Shown: positions 1 through 11,643 of the stretch, piece by piece
How the letters are laid out: the number at the start of each line of letters is the position of its first letter
How positions within the stretch are numbered: position 1 is the first letter of the stretch
Assembly (NCBI GenBank): GCA_036346205.1
Contig: JARFJB010001355.1
Span: forward strand, 2,780,001 to 2,844,000
Length of the DNA: 64,000 nt
Source: Vesta saturnalis
Lineage: Eukaryota > Arthropoda > Insecta > Coleoptera > Lampyridae
Direction: 5' to 3'
The notes under the pieces: model-generated
What the model was told of the DNA's origin: nothing
Databases searched by the model: none
What the model saw: the letters and a program-made list of their open reading frames with translations, nothing else
Made by a program: the position numbers and the translations under genes

Positions 1-1967
1 AATTAAAGCATAGGAGTAGAAAAAAATAATTAAATATGAATGAAAATGGTTAACATGTATCACTGATATTTAATAGAAGGCTTTGAATTTTTTTTTTAAG
101 TTAACACGTATTATTTATCTCTATCTGGAATGAAGTTTTAAACGTCATTCTGACATAGATTACTGTTTTTGTTTTACAATGTTGCCTCTTTTCGTTATGA
201 ACGTGTGAAAGGGGTTGTATAGTTATGCTAAAATAAATTATAATTAAAATGATTTCATTTCTTTAAATTTTAAGTTAGCATCTAGATGTCTACTAATATC
301 TATCTGTCCAAAAGTTTTAAACATCTGTGTGATATAGATTATTGTTTTTGTTTTTAAAATGTTGAGCTTATATAAAAGTATATAAATATAATTATTCTAA
401 AAATATGTTATTAAAATCTTTGTATTTCTTTTAATTTCCATTTTGTAGGTTGGAAGGTCTTGTGGTGTCCCACACCAGATATTTTAAGTTACCATCTATG
501 TAGATTTACATTAACCTCTGTCAAACATGAAGTTTAAACGTCTGTTTGACATTGTTTCTGATTTTCCTTTCGTAATTAATTTATTATAAAGAGGTTGAAC
601 AAATATCCTAAAAAATATTATTATAATTACTCCATGTATTTTAATTTCCATTTTGTAGGTCGGAAGGTCGTGTGGTGTTCCACACCAGACATTTTTTGTA
701 ATGCTTTCAAATAAATCGAATTAGCAATAGTGAAAAAAAAGTCGATTGTATCAGCTGCTATACCTACATATGTATGTATGTAGGCTGGAAGGTAAAAAAC
801 CCTAAAAATAATACATAACTTCAAACGTCTCAAAGTGACCTTTGCGCCAAAGATGTCAAGATAAAGACTGCATTTTAGAAAGTTATAAACATAAAATGGC
901 ATAATTGGCAACAAATTTCCGTGACAACACGGCCAAAAAAGTTATTTCTGACGTACAACTGTCAACAATCAACACTAATATCGAAAATACTTCCAGAGTA
1001 AATTACTGTTTATAGTTTTATAACGTTGGATATTAAAGTACGTTGTTTAGAGTAAAACTGACTGTGTAGTTCCTTATTTACACAAAATGCCGTTTTTACT
1101 CTTACAAACATAAGCTACATTATTATAATCCAAAATGGCCGTTTTACTAAAAGGACACAGACCATTTTTCTTATATAGTTAACTTGGTTTACAACACTAC
1201 TACTTTACGACAGTAAAAATTTCTAAATTACAACGCCAGATAGGGTTAATAATCAATAAATTAGCTAGTTTCTAAACTGACTATTAAGTGCCATTTTATT
1301 TCAGAAATTTATTAAAGCTTTAACGCTGTTCCATCAGATAAACGCTTTAGTTTCAAGATCATAAAATAATTTTTTTTCTATTTTGCGTTTACAATATTGT
1401 ACATTATAACGCAAACGGATGTTCTAATGTTTGACTTTATGAAACCAAACCTTTCTCATATTGGTATGTAAGTTAACAGAGAAAATCAATACGAATATTA
1501 GAATTTGCGTTGTAAACGATGTTTACTACTTTAATTTATATTTGAGGAAATCATTGCACTGGAACAATTAACTGTGCTCAATAGGCTAATGGTTTATTAT
1601 ATTTACAGTAACCATCTGCGTTTTCATCAGCTGCTTGTAAATCAAAATAACCGAAGATATCATAAAAAGTGAGGGACTTGTTTCACATATGGAAAGATTG
1701 TCTTGCCAACAGATTCGAATTTTTTAATTGAATGCAACGATAACTCTAAACGTTGACATTTAGCTATATAATAATATAATGTAATACTTACCTTACTTAA
1801 AACCGAATATGGACGATTTTTCCTTTTTATTATGTGTTTCAAGATAAGGTGTTATATGCTCTCAGATTATGACGTTCACATTTTTTGTGTAAAATACAAC
1901 CTTCATTAGCGTTGAAAAAATCCTTTCTGTATATTTGTTAAGTTAACTTGAGTGTAAATTATTGAGG

Positions 1968-1968
<1 letters not shown>
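1..1968. other. AT-rich intergenic DNA
   Basis: No open frame here resembles a protein; the ORFs of 60-95 codons are low complexity or unrecognised. The only internal structure seen is the degenerate tandem repeat at about 85-697 (listed separately). Confidence 0.6.
85..697. repeat. Degenerate tandem repeat, three ~200-bp units
   Basis: Units start near 85, 271 and 487. Each begins with a TTTTAAGTTA-like motif, followed by an ATCTAT/CTGTC block, a GTTTAAACGTCT-like block and a run of ATTGTTTTTG. Units 2 and 3 also share about 50 bp ending in a near-palindrome, GTGTGGTGTTCCACACCAG, at about 430-480 and 637-690. The copies are diverged, so the repeat is old. Confidence 0.6.
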
Positions 1969-2009
<41 letters not shown>

Positions 2010-2110
2010 CGGTAAATGTGATTAATCCGGTGGTTATGTATAATAACCGTTAATTATGCATAATCACCACTAAATTTGGTAAATGTGATAAATTTTTTAC
2101 AATTCATCAA
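1969..2110. repeat. (TA)n microsatellite and short flanking repeats
   Basis: About 39 bp of pure TA at 1969-2007. It is followed by a patch in which GGTAAATGTGAT occurs twice and GGTTATGTATAATAACC forms a short palindrome. Confidence 0.85.
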
Positions 2111-2871
2111 ATTAACCGGTTTGTTAGCATAATTCCCAACTCGTAATGCGCCGTCATAATTCAACGTTATAAATATGTTTCTTGGTTCTAGGTTACACCA
2201 ATTGCTTTGCCGTCACTTCAATTAAAAATATTGAACATGAACGAGATTTATCGTGTTTTATAACTAATTTTCCGTCAAACCCATTGTTAGTATTATTGTA
2301 ATACAAATTATTATTCCATGCGTGTTTTGTTCTTGGAAGCAGGTATCATTATTTATTTATATTACCAAACATTACTGTTACTGTTTTTCTTCTATTTGAT
2401 CTACATATAATTTAAAGAGATAGTCCTATGTAAAAACCGCTTCCAAATCATCTGCTGTAATACTTTGTCAAATACGTAAACTAATTTTGACACACGAACT
2501 TGTAATAAGCAACTTCAGCTCACAATACCTGAATTTGAGTCATATCGGCTTTAAATCCCCCATTATTGATCCACCATTCTAAATTTTTCAATTTGGACAA
2601 ATGATTTACACCTAGCGATCATAAAAACTCTCAATACCCGACTTAAAAAAAGGCTGGTTTAAAATTATAAATGTACAATTTCGCACTCTAACAACGGTGC
2701 GCCACTGACTATTATTTCTTTGAGGTTTTAATTTTTATAACATTTTAAAATTTGAAGTAACGAATTTTTTTAATTTTTAAGCCCCTAAATATGCCCGACA
2801 CTGGTTGGATCTTGCACATTAACCAACTTGAGCTAGGTTTTATGGCAAATAATTTTTTTACCAAATTTCAT
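2111..2871. other. AT-rich spacer
   Basis: No gene, RNA or transposon end was recognised between the TA array and the first CA-rich satellite. Confidence 0.5.
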
Positions 2872-3604
2872 ATCACACACACTCATAAACCCATACATAT
2901 TCATGCAGGTACGCGAACGCGCCCACACACACACACGCGAGCACGCCCACACACAAGCACACGAAGACGCACAAACACACACACCCACATAAACACACAT
3001 ATACACAAACACACACACTCACACAAACACACCACACGCAGAGAGAGAAGTTTTTTTCTAAAAATGTGCTTTTCGTGTTGTTTAATCGTTTATTCCGTAA
3101 AAGTCGCGAAAATCATTTCTTTAAATTTAAACCGATTACATAGCTTTCTCTTTATGCACACGCACACGCACACGAGCTTGTGCACGAATACACAGAAAAA
3201 CGCGCACACGCACACGCACACGCCCACACACGCACACGCACATGCACGCACACGCACACGCACCCACACGCACACGCGCACGCACACGCACACGCACCCA
3301 CACGCACACGCACACGCACACGCACACGCACACGCACACATACACGAGCTTACGCACGCATACGCAGACAAACACGCACACGCACACGCACATGCACACG
3401 CAAACGCACACGCACACGCAAACGCACACGCACACGCACACGCACACGCACACGCACACGCACAGCACACGCACAGCACACGCAACGCACACGCAACGCA
3501 CACGCACAGAGAGAGAGAGAGAAAAAAGAGAGAGAGAGAGAGAAGAAAAGAAGAAAAGAAGAAAGAGAAAGAGAAAGAGAAAAGAGAGAAAGAAAGAGAA
3601 GAGA

Positions 3605-3679
<75 letters not shown>

Positions 3680-4000
3680 GAAAGAGAAAGAGAAAGAGAA
3701 AGAGAAAGAGAAAGAGAAAGAGAAAGAGAAAGAGAAAGAGAAAGAGAAAGAGAAAGAGAAAGAGAAAGAGAAAGAGAAAGAGAAAGAGAAAGAGAAAGAA
3801 GAGAAAGAGAAAGAGAAAGAGAAAGAGAAAGAGAAAGAGAAAGAGAAAGAGAAAGAGAAAGAGAAAGAGAGAGAGGGAGATTAGAAGTTTTTTTTCTAAA
3901 AATGTGCTTTTCGTATTGTTTATTCGTTTATTCCATAAAAGTCTAAAAAACATTTTTTTTTTAATTTAAACCGATTACACAGCTTTCTCTTTATACATAA
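2872..4000. repeat. Composite satellite cluster I: (CACACG)n, (AGAAAG)n and 110-bp cores
   Basis: The cluster consists of imperfect CA/CACACG arrays (2872-3036 and 3155-3505), then GA and a long (AGAAAG)n array (3505-3880). These are punctuated by two copies of a non-repetitive core at about 3047-3157 and 3883-3999. The core reads roughly GAAGTTTTTTTCTAAAAATG ... TTTATTCC..AAAAGTC ... TTTAAACCGATTACATAGC ... CTTTATGCAC and runs directly into the next CA array. Five further copies occur in cluster II at 12380-13932. Long open frames across the arrays are simple-repeat artefacts, because no frame has a normal amino-acid composition. Confidence 0.85.
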
Positions 4001-4659
4001 GTATTATAACCTTTTGTTTCGAAAAACAACTGGTAAGCAATGAGGTACTTGATTTTCAGCCTTCATTTCGGTTCGTGTTAATACTGAGATTTAAATTCCC
4101 CTTTTTTATTGTATGGCAATGGTACATACTACAGTGCGATCATCATTGTTTGACCGTGCCGCTCCTAGAACAGTACTACTGTTCCGCATCCTTAAAATGA
4201 AAATTGTGCTATGTCCAGTGGTGTAAATGCAGATATTAAAATAAATACTACCATAAATGACAAAAGCTTTGGTGAATGACGAATTGCGTATTATGTAGAC
4301 GAACAAAAATTTTAATAATTGTAATTTAGTCTTTTTTAAGACTAAAGGGAAATTGTTATAAGGTATGTAAAAATTTGGTTAAAAATTATCATTTATTATT
4401 TTTCATTAATGTTTTCTGGATTTCCAAGTCGTACTTCTGGTGTATTAAACCAATACATGGTATTTACTCGTCAAATTCAAGTTTTGTAAGTGCTTTTATA
4501 TACTAAAAGAAATGTTTAAAACAAATTTTGCTTTTTAACCTCAATTTGGTTACGAGAATAATCTACAGTTTAGAGAGTAAAAACTGTTTAGATGAGCGTT
4601 TAATGATCTTTTTGTTTATATTGACATGAGTGGTTTGAAATAGGCAATAATGTATTAAT
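4001..4659. other. AT-rich spacer
   Basis: No recognised coding or structural feature between satellite cluster I and the transposase relic. Confidence 0.5.
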
Positions 4660-4671
4660 TTTGTTGTCAGG

Positions 4672-5064
4672 TTGAAACTGAATAATCGAAAGGTAATTCA
4701 TAGCCAAGGGCGGCAAATTATCTACAATGTGTACCAATTTATGAAAAAAGAAAAAGAAGGAACGATGACAATGCCATTATCCCAATTACAAGAATGTGTT
4801 GCTGAAGAAACCGTTCTGGATAAGCTACTAGTTGAAAATGGTCATGCTGTCCTTCGTCTCCCTTTGTACCACTCTGAATTAAATCCCATTGAAAAATCGG
4901 ATAGCAGTGAGGAATGTGACATTTCAAATGGAAGGTGTTAAGCAATTGGCAATGAAGAATTGAAAAAAATTACAGCTGAGAACTCTAAGAAAGTGTGTGA
5001 ATATGTGGAGAGTGAATATTTAAAAAAAGGAGTGATATTGGATGATGTTATCATTACAATGATA
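4672..5064 (+). pseudogene. Internally deleted DDE transposase (N-terminus fused to C-terminus)
   Basis: The 89-codon frame at 4672-4941 starts with NRKVIHSQGRQIIYNVYQFM, the N-terminal helix-turn-helix lead of an insect IS630/Tc1-type transposase family. It continues with PLSQLQECVAE and then jumps to LLVENGHAVLRLPLYHSELN. The following PIE (LNPIE) is the C-terminal catalytic glutamate region. After a frame change, 4944-5064 reads ITAENSKKVCEYVESEY and DDVI, the normal C-terminus of the same family. The first two catalytic aspartates and about 200 residues between are missing, so this is a deletion derivative. The family assignment comes from recalled motif order, not a search. Confidence 0.65.
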
Positions 5065-5068
5065 TTAA

Positions 5069-5526
5069 AACATTTAATCTACGCCAGTGTCATTATGACA
5101 TATTTATCATCTTCATTTGGGTGTCATTACGGCCTTCATAATAGCACCCAGTGCCATTATGAACTCATAATAACACGCAAATTTTAAAATAAAAAGCAGG
5201 CAAAAGAAAGTTAGTTACAACTTTTACTTCATTATAAAATCTTTACCAACATTTATTTATTGTAAACATTAATAAATTATAAAGTCTGTACAATTTGTTA
5301 AATTCAGTCCATCAGTGCGTGAAACTCATGTAAAGCACAAAATTGAACGCAAATAATGACGTTGTCAACGTAAAAATTGCAACAATCAACAAGCGCGGTT
5401 ACTATAACATCGATTAATATGGGCACTTAATAATTTTGAATTTTTATTTACAAAAACGTTTCTGATATTGTAAACAAATCGAATCTATGCAAAGAAAATC
5501 TATTTGGACTGGCGTAGATTAAATTT
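5069..5526. mobile_element. Putative MITE with 17-bp terminal inverted repeats
   Basis: ATTTAATCTACGCCAGT at about 5069-5085 is exactly complementary to ACTGGCGTAGATTAAAT at about 5508-5524. The ~458-bp interval has no ORF. It lies immediately downstream of the transposase relic at 4672-5064, so the repeats may be the 3' end of that element plus an inverted copy. Target duplications were not identified. Confidence 0.5.
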
Positions 5527-5536
5527 TGAATGATAC

Positions 5537-5645
5537 ACGTTCTATATGAACTTCGCGTAATGAAACTTGTGTAAATAAACCACTCGGCTAACGACTCGTG
5601 GTTTAACTTTACACGCGTTTCATTATGACGTTCATATCGAACTAG
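5537..5645. repeat. Foldback (imperfect palindrome, ~50-bp arms)
   Basis: The left arm at 5537-5587 (..TATGAACTTCGCGTAATGAAAC..) is an imperfect inverted repeat of the right arm at about 5594-5645 (..GCGTTTCATTATGACGTTCATA..). The loop is about 6-8 bases. The DNA or RNA could form a long hairpin. Confidence 0.65.
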
Positions 5646-6263
5646 TATAATTAATCAGACATCAATGTATGATATATTTGTTAAATAATATAGTGAAAAC
5701 AAATTACATGTATGACTGGTTAGTTTATTATAAATGCATACATTCAACATATTCAGCACAAGTCAGGTACACCATTTTTGATGACCACCTTTGAATGTAC
5801 ACTGGTGAACATCACAAATACATTATAATGGCAAAAAAGAACTTATTTAACTTAATGCTAGATATCACTTTTGCATTGCATTCTAATTTTTGAACAAAAA
5901 CTTATTTCAGATTATATACCACTGATTTACTCCTTCTCATATGGAACTAGTCACCCTGTCTACTTTATGATGTACCTATTGTTTTATAAGCTAACTCAAA
6001 TCTGTATATATTGATCTAAAGCACAGCAAATAATGAATTAATAATGCATTGTTTTTTTAGATCTCAAACGTGCATGTAAATGAGATCAATTCAGCTAAAG
6101 TATAGTAAATAATGAGTAAAGATTTTTAATTAGTGCACATATTATTTACATACAAATATAACGATATCCCGACGCACACCTCACTACCCGTTGGAATGAA
6201 TAATCTTTTATATGTTTATATTACAGTTAAAAATAGAAAAGTAAAATTAAACTTGTCAATTAT
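5646..6263. other. AT-rich spacer, 3' flank of transposase relic
   Basis: No ORF or repeat recognised. It lies downstream of the stop codon of the minus-strand transposase relic and probably includes its 3' terminal region, but no inverted-repeat terminus could be paired. Confidence 0.4.
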
Positions 6264-7473
6264 CTATAAAACAATTTCAAAGTGACCACCATTGTTTGCA
6301 TTACAGGCATCTACTCTTCGTTTCATATTTTCAAATACATTTATTAATTGAGCTTCTGTAATATTTTGAATTGCGTCAGTTATTGCATTTTTTAATTCAT
6401 CAACTGTATGAAGCGTGTCTTAGATTTTATTTTTTAAATGGCCAAATAGAAAATAATCCAGTGGAGTAAGGTCAGGTGATCTTGGGGGCCAAGCTCCCGC
6501 ACTAATAACTCTTCATCAAAATGTTCACGTAAAAAAGTCAGTGTTTGATTAGCTGTATGAGCTGTTGCGTTATCATGCTGAAAATATCCATGTTGGAGCT
6601 CGTCATCGTGCAGTTGATCAATGAAAGGTTCCAAAATAGTTTTGTATCGAGCCGCAGTTACTGTATCTTCAAAGAAAATGGGACCTACAATTCCTCTTCG
6701 TGACATAGCAGCCCAAACACCTATTTTCACAGGATGTAAAGTAGTTTCTTCAAAAACGTGTGGATTTTCTGCTGACCACATACGGTAATTCTGCGAATTC
6801 ACATAACAAGATAAATGGAACCAAGCTTCATCCGTAAAGAAACTTAAGTTTAGTATTTCGTCATCTCTCAAGTTCTTGTTGAACCATCGGCAATATTCCA
6901 AACGCTTTTGAAAATCTAAAGGTAGTAATTCTTGCACAACCGTTATTTTGTAAGCATGAAAATGTAATTGACGTTTGACTGCTTTATGGCATGTACCATA
7001 AGAAAGACCTGTAACAATTGCTTATATTGAAATATGTACAATGTTGTCAATCTAACTTTACTTATGTAATGTTTTGGTTTTTAAGATTCTTTTTATTTTA
7101 TTGCTTACACATTCATGTCAACCATGTTTTGTATAATGCAAAATTACCTGTTTGCTGGGCCAATTGTCTTAAAGGTTTTGTCGGACTTCTTTCCAAACTG
7201 TGTGCGTACATTTACCACTACTTCCTCTGTAAATACAGTTGTGCAACCAGTAGATTTTCCCTTGCAAACACTACCATGCTCATGAAAACGACTAACAATT
7301 CTTCGAATGTGTCGGCATAAAACATCATCATCTAATTCGATGTTCTGAAAGTGATGTTGATATTCTTCAACACATAATCGTACTGAATACTTCCAGTTTC
7401 CATCTACATCTTTTTCGCCGTTTCGGAAATAAGCTTCCAAAATAAACTTGTCTTGTTCCACAGTAAAAGGCAT
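6264..7473 (-). pseudogene. Tc1/mariner-superfamily transposase with DUF4817-like helix-turn-helix, decayed
   Basis: The N-terminus (PFTVEQDKFILEAYFRNG) is the helix-turn-helix typical of a large insect DDE transposase group. The segments TGLSYGTCHKAVKRQLHFH, TDEAWF (first catalytic D) and QHDNATAHTA (second D) follow in order. The third D lies in SPDLTPLDYF, which is readable only after a one-base frame change near 6494. The protein ends in NGGHFEIVL with a stop at 6264. Damage consists of an extra A in a run near 7172, the missing base near 6494, a TAA at 6420-6422, and a 139-bp insert at 7009-7147 that has perfect GT..AG ends. Second-to-third D spacing is about 38, depending on how the frameshift is repaired. 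Confidence 0.8.
7009..7147 (-). other. Candidate intron inside the transposase
   Basis: On the minus strand the interval begins GTAATTTTGC and ends ATTGTTACAG. Removing it joins CAGCAAACAG to GTCTTTCTTATGG, giving the expected family sequence QQTGLSYGTC across the junction. This fits either a genuine short intron or a very recent spliceable insertion. Confidence 0.55.
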
Positions 7474-8299
7474 TATAACCTAAAAAAATTTATTTACGAA
7501 AAAGGCATAAAATACACGAATAAATTTACCTTGAAAGTCCTGGTTAATTTATTAATGAGTTTTGAAAAAACTATTTTATTGTAATACAAATGTAGATAAA
7601 GGAATAATTGAAAAAGGAAAAATCTATGTACGTTTATGAAATGTCAATCGAAGATGAAATAAATATTTGTGCCTAATTTCACTAGTAACTTGGAATAAAC
7701 TTTTGACAAAAATTCTGTAAAAAGGAGTTTTTTTTCGGTCATTCATTGTTGATATCCCGGTATTAAGTTGGACTGATACCCCATTCGCTCGGTTTTACAC
7801 CGGAGAACATGAGAATTGTGAAGGGCGCCAAGGCTTTAGCAAGATGTAATGGGTTTATGTTGTAATTAGCCTTATCCGTGACAATAATAATATGAACCAA
7901 TAATAAATGAAAACTATGAAGGTGGCTGAGTGATTTAATGGTTAAATGCAACTATTACAAACTACATATCAACATTAAGTACTAATGTTATTAATTTAAT
8001 TGTAGGTAAAAAATGCATGAGTGAGGTATGACGAGATGGTTATGTGAGTGTAACCGGAGATCTCTCACGGTGGTCGGTATTGATAATTTTATAACATGTA
8101 AATTGTGTATGTATGATGGTGATGAAATTAAATATCTGACCTTACATAGGCAGCTCCTTGTTTTTATCCTTTTTATTTATTTTTTAGGACTCTTAAGATG
8201 ATAAACAACCCCTGTTTTTTTTTATTAAATATGTGGCGAAGTTGAACCGTTAATGGAACTTATTGCAGTACTATTTCCAGTTCGTTCTGAAGACAAATT
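7474..8299. other. Spacer, unrecognised
   Basis: It contains the 5' flank of the transposase relic and a moderately GC patch (about 7760-7900) with no recognisable protein. 7980-8150 is similarly unassigned. Confidence 0.4.
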
Positions 8300-8777
8300 C
8301 ATTTATTTCATGAATGTTCCTTCATATAATAAAAAAACCCTAAAAAATGTTAAAAATTACCAATTAAACGCTTGGCTTACTTTTCAGTCTTACTTACCAA
8401 TTGTTGATTGAGTTTTTTAAAGATTGAACTTATTAATACAATAAATTTTAATTAAAATTGCGTTCGCATGGCATAATAATCTGAAATATCAAGAATTCGC
8501 ATAGTCTTACATATTTTCAAAAAATATTTACTTACTTGACATTGCTTTGTTCCTAAACAAAATCGTACCTATTAATTATATATTAATGCTTGATTAATTA
8601 AAAATTTTTAGAAATCCAAAATTATGTGTATATTATTGGCAACGTCAAGACTGATATCACTTGTTCTTATCAGAACTGCTTTAGTTCTATCTCACTTTAC
8701 CTTAAATTTATTAAAATTTAAACACTGTTTTAGCGGCATTTTTGAATTATATATTATTGTGCAAAAGTACCGTTACA
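8300..8777 (-). repeat. 3' LTR (outer end approximate)
   Basis: The inner edge is well supported by the polypurine tract and the TG start, which is shared with the truncated copy at 12350-12377. The outer CA end was not identified. Confidence 0.55.
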
Positions 8778-9841
8778 CTCCCCCATTACCTCATTAAAAT
8801 TGAATAAAACCTCATTCGATTTTTACTCGAGAATGATTACTTCAGTTAGCCATGTATATACCTTTTTTATTGATTAGAATTCGCCACGCCTGAAATTGAA
8901 AATAATAAAAAACTATTTATTTATTAAAAATAACGGGTTCTTAAATAAAATGTTGTGTTACTGACTTTAATTGGTTTAAACAGAACGACATGTTCAATCA
9001 TACTTAAATACTTCCTAATATTACAGTACCTACCTAAAATAAAGTATTATTTATACCGAAACTTAACTAATTTAGTTGTAAAGAAAAAACTTTCTAAAAC
9101 TGAGTAAAGGTCAATGTACTCCCAAATAAATCTTCTTCTAACAACCAATGGTCTACCCATTAAGATCTTAATCCTATCTATAACTAACTGCGAACTCAAA
9201 TTATTTTATTATCTGAGAAATTATAATTAATATTTTCTCAAGGAAATATCAAATTCGTCTCATGGACTCACCCATGGAAACATATGTTTGAAATGTACAA
9301 ACTTAACTAAACTACCCGCAAAATTTTAAAAGCCACTTACCTGAGAGCTATTCGTCCCAAAGAAACTCTTCTAAAAATTCGCTGTGGCTAAACCACAAAG
9401 TTAACTTATTCTAATATAAGGAACAAAACTATTTACAAGATCACAATAGTGGTATTCAACTTTGAACAACGTCCAAACCATAAAGTCAGTAAGTCATGAG
9501 TTGACTAAAATCGTTGCATGAAACAAAGAAAGATATTTTATTATAATAAAAAAAGATATTGTTTATCCATATTATTAGGTGAATGTCGTAAGAAATATTT
9601 AAATATACGAATTTCAATTTATGAAACTAGTGCCATAATTACTATTCAGATGTTGTTAGTTTAATGAGCTGGTGATGGAATCAGCTAAGAATGTTTTTTT
9701 TTCGGTTTCCTACCGAAGCGACATAATAATGAGCCACGGGAAGCTATTCTGGCCTTCAAATACTTAATACAGAACTCCCCGACGACCCACGGGTAATGAT
9801 CTTAACAAGATATAGGATATTATTGATAATTATAACAATTT
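8778..9841. other. Gypsy element 3' non-coding region
   Basis: It lies between the integrase C-terminus and the 3' LTR. No env-like or other ORF was seen. A GC-richer patch at 9700-9800 is unassigned. Confidence 0.5.
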
Positions 9842-11184
9842 TTACACTGTCGGATTACACTTAATATCTTTTATATGCCAGCGGCCTAAATTCGTGCCCT
9901 TTTCATCCTCAAATTCATAGATAAGGGGCGAAATTTTCCTTGTAATTAAACAACGAATATATTTGGGTGACAATTTAGATGAACAGAAACTGGCGGCGTT
10001 AGATTGAGTATAATTTTTTTCCAAACCACGTCCCGTTCATACAGTTCCACAGCACGACGGCGTAAATTGTACGTATGAGAATTTTTCTGATAAGCCTTAA
10101 TTAATCGTTTCTTTTTGTCATTGTATAGGTCAGAAAACTTGTGTAACTTATTCACATAAGGTTCCCTATTATCAATTTTAAACTCGTTAGAGAAATTACT
10201 ACAGTAGTAATCTCCCGACAAAGGTACGTACCGGCCAAAATTAATATAAGAAGGTGCTAAGTTAGTTACCTCATGTACTGCTGTACGGATAGCTTGACAG
10301 ACTCTATGTATTTCTACATCCCATTTTCTCTGATTGTCGGTAATATAAGATTTCAAGGCGGTTTTGAGTACGCGATTTACCCTCTGCGTAGGGTTTACCT
10401 GGGGATGGTATAATGCATTAAACCATAATTTCTGAACATTGTACTGTTTAATTAAATTTTTTAATTCTTTTGATTTAAATTGAACTCCGTTATCGCACAT
10501 AATTGTTTGCGGTACACCGAATACTAGGAAAATATGATTCTCAACCAAATCGCAAATTTTTTTTGCGATCGCTCTACGCAAAGGAAAGCTAACAACGTAT
10601 TTGGAAAACCAATCGCTGACAACTAGTATATATTGGTTTCCCTTTAGACTTTTTTGAAACAGTCCCATAATATCAAGTGAAATAACTTGAAAAGGCACTG
10701 AAACATTTTTATAGCTACCCATAAGTCCGGCAGGGGCAGTGTTAGGTGATTTGTATGACAAACAAATCGTGCAATTTCTGACATATTTAGCAATATCTCT
10801 TTTCATACATGGCCAGTAGTATAACTGTGAGATTCTTTTATAAGTCTTATATATACCGAAATGTGCAGCAAGAGAATTATCATGGTTTTCTTTCAACACA
10901 TCATTACGCTTAGAAAGAGGTACTACTATTTTCCAAGAGGGTGTACCGTTATTTTCGGATCCAATTAATTTCAAGATTTTATTTTCTTCCACGCGCCATA
11001 AAGGATAATTTTTAGGATTTGACTTAATTCGTTCTATCATGGAATTGCACCAATCATCAAACTCATTCGAACCAAACGTTACTATGTTAATGTCATTTTT
11101 TATATCACGCGATAATACATGTGGGACATTTAATTTTCCCTTACGATGTTCTAACTTGAAGTCGAACTGTGCTAATTTAACTGA
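9842..11184 (-). pseudogene. Ty3/gypsy integrase
   Basis: The zinc-binding region is represented by NCTICLSYK and upstream histidines (about 10750-10900). The catalytic core shows ISLDIMG (first D) and MCDNGVQF (second D). The third acidic position, normally E before RVNR, is Q here (NPTQRVNRVLK), so the DDE triad is broken even where the frame is open. A frame change near 10018 moves the C-terminal chain into another frame, ending RWHIKDIKCNPTV at 9842. The domain continues in one frame from RNase H across a TGA near 11182-11184. Confidence 0.85.
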
Positions 11185-11643
11185 TCAACGCGACAGTCTC
11201 CCGGTGGGATCTTTTAATCTGTTAAGCCACAATAAAGAATAATGGTCAGTGATAACCTGAAAGTGTGTACCCTCTACATAGGGTCGAAATTTTTCTATAG
11301 AAAATATAACGGCTAAGCATTCGCGTTCCGTGCACGTGTAGTTTCTTTCTGACTTTGTTAGAGAGCGACTGGCATAGGAAATGACTTTTTCTTCACCATC
11401 TATGGTCTGGGTAAGTACACCACCTAAACCGCGATCAGAGCTATCGCACTGAATCGTGAAAGATTTTGAGAAATCCGGCGGTACTAGAATTGGCAAAGAT
11501 ACTAACAGTTTTTTAATGAAGTTAAAAGATTTTTCAACTTCATCATTCCACACAATCCCTTGTCCTTTTTTACGCCCCTTTAAAAGGTCATTAAGAGGAG
11601 CCACCACATCTGCAAAACCTTTGATAAACCGTCTACACCATGA
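11185..11643 (-). pseudogene. Ty3/gypsy RNase H
   Basis: TIQCDSSDRGLGGVLTQ carries the first catalytic aspartate, followed by SYASRSLTKSERNYTCTERE (catalytic E) and VITDHYSLLWL (D of the TDH motif). It is in the same frame as RT and integrase but bounded by in-frame TGA codons at both ends; both look like mutated tryptophan codons. Confidence 0.85.

Noticed and set aside
2791..3969. Open frames up to 392 codons, both strands, made of HTHTHA, KRKRKR, CVCVCV or LFLFLF runs
   Set aside because: They are translations of CACACG and AGAAAG arrays. Several frames are open at once and no normal protein composition is present.
2872..4000. CRISPR-like alternation of repeat and spacer
   Set aside because: The array is eukaryotic satellite DNA with 110-bp cores and low-complexity spacers, not short repeats with unique spacers.
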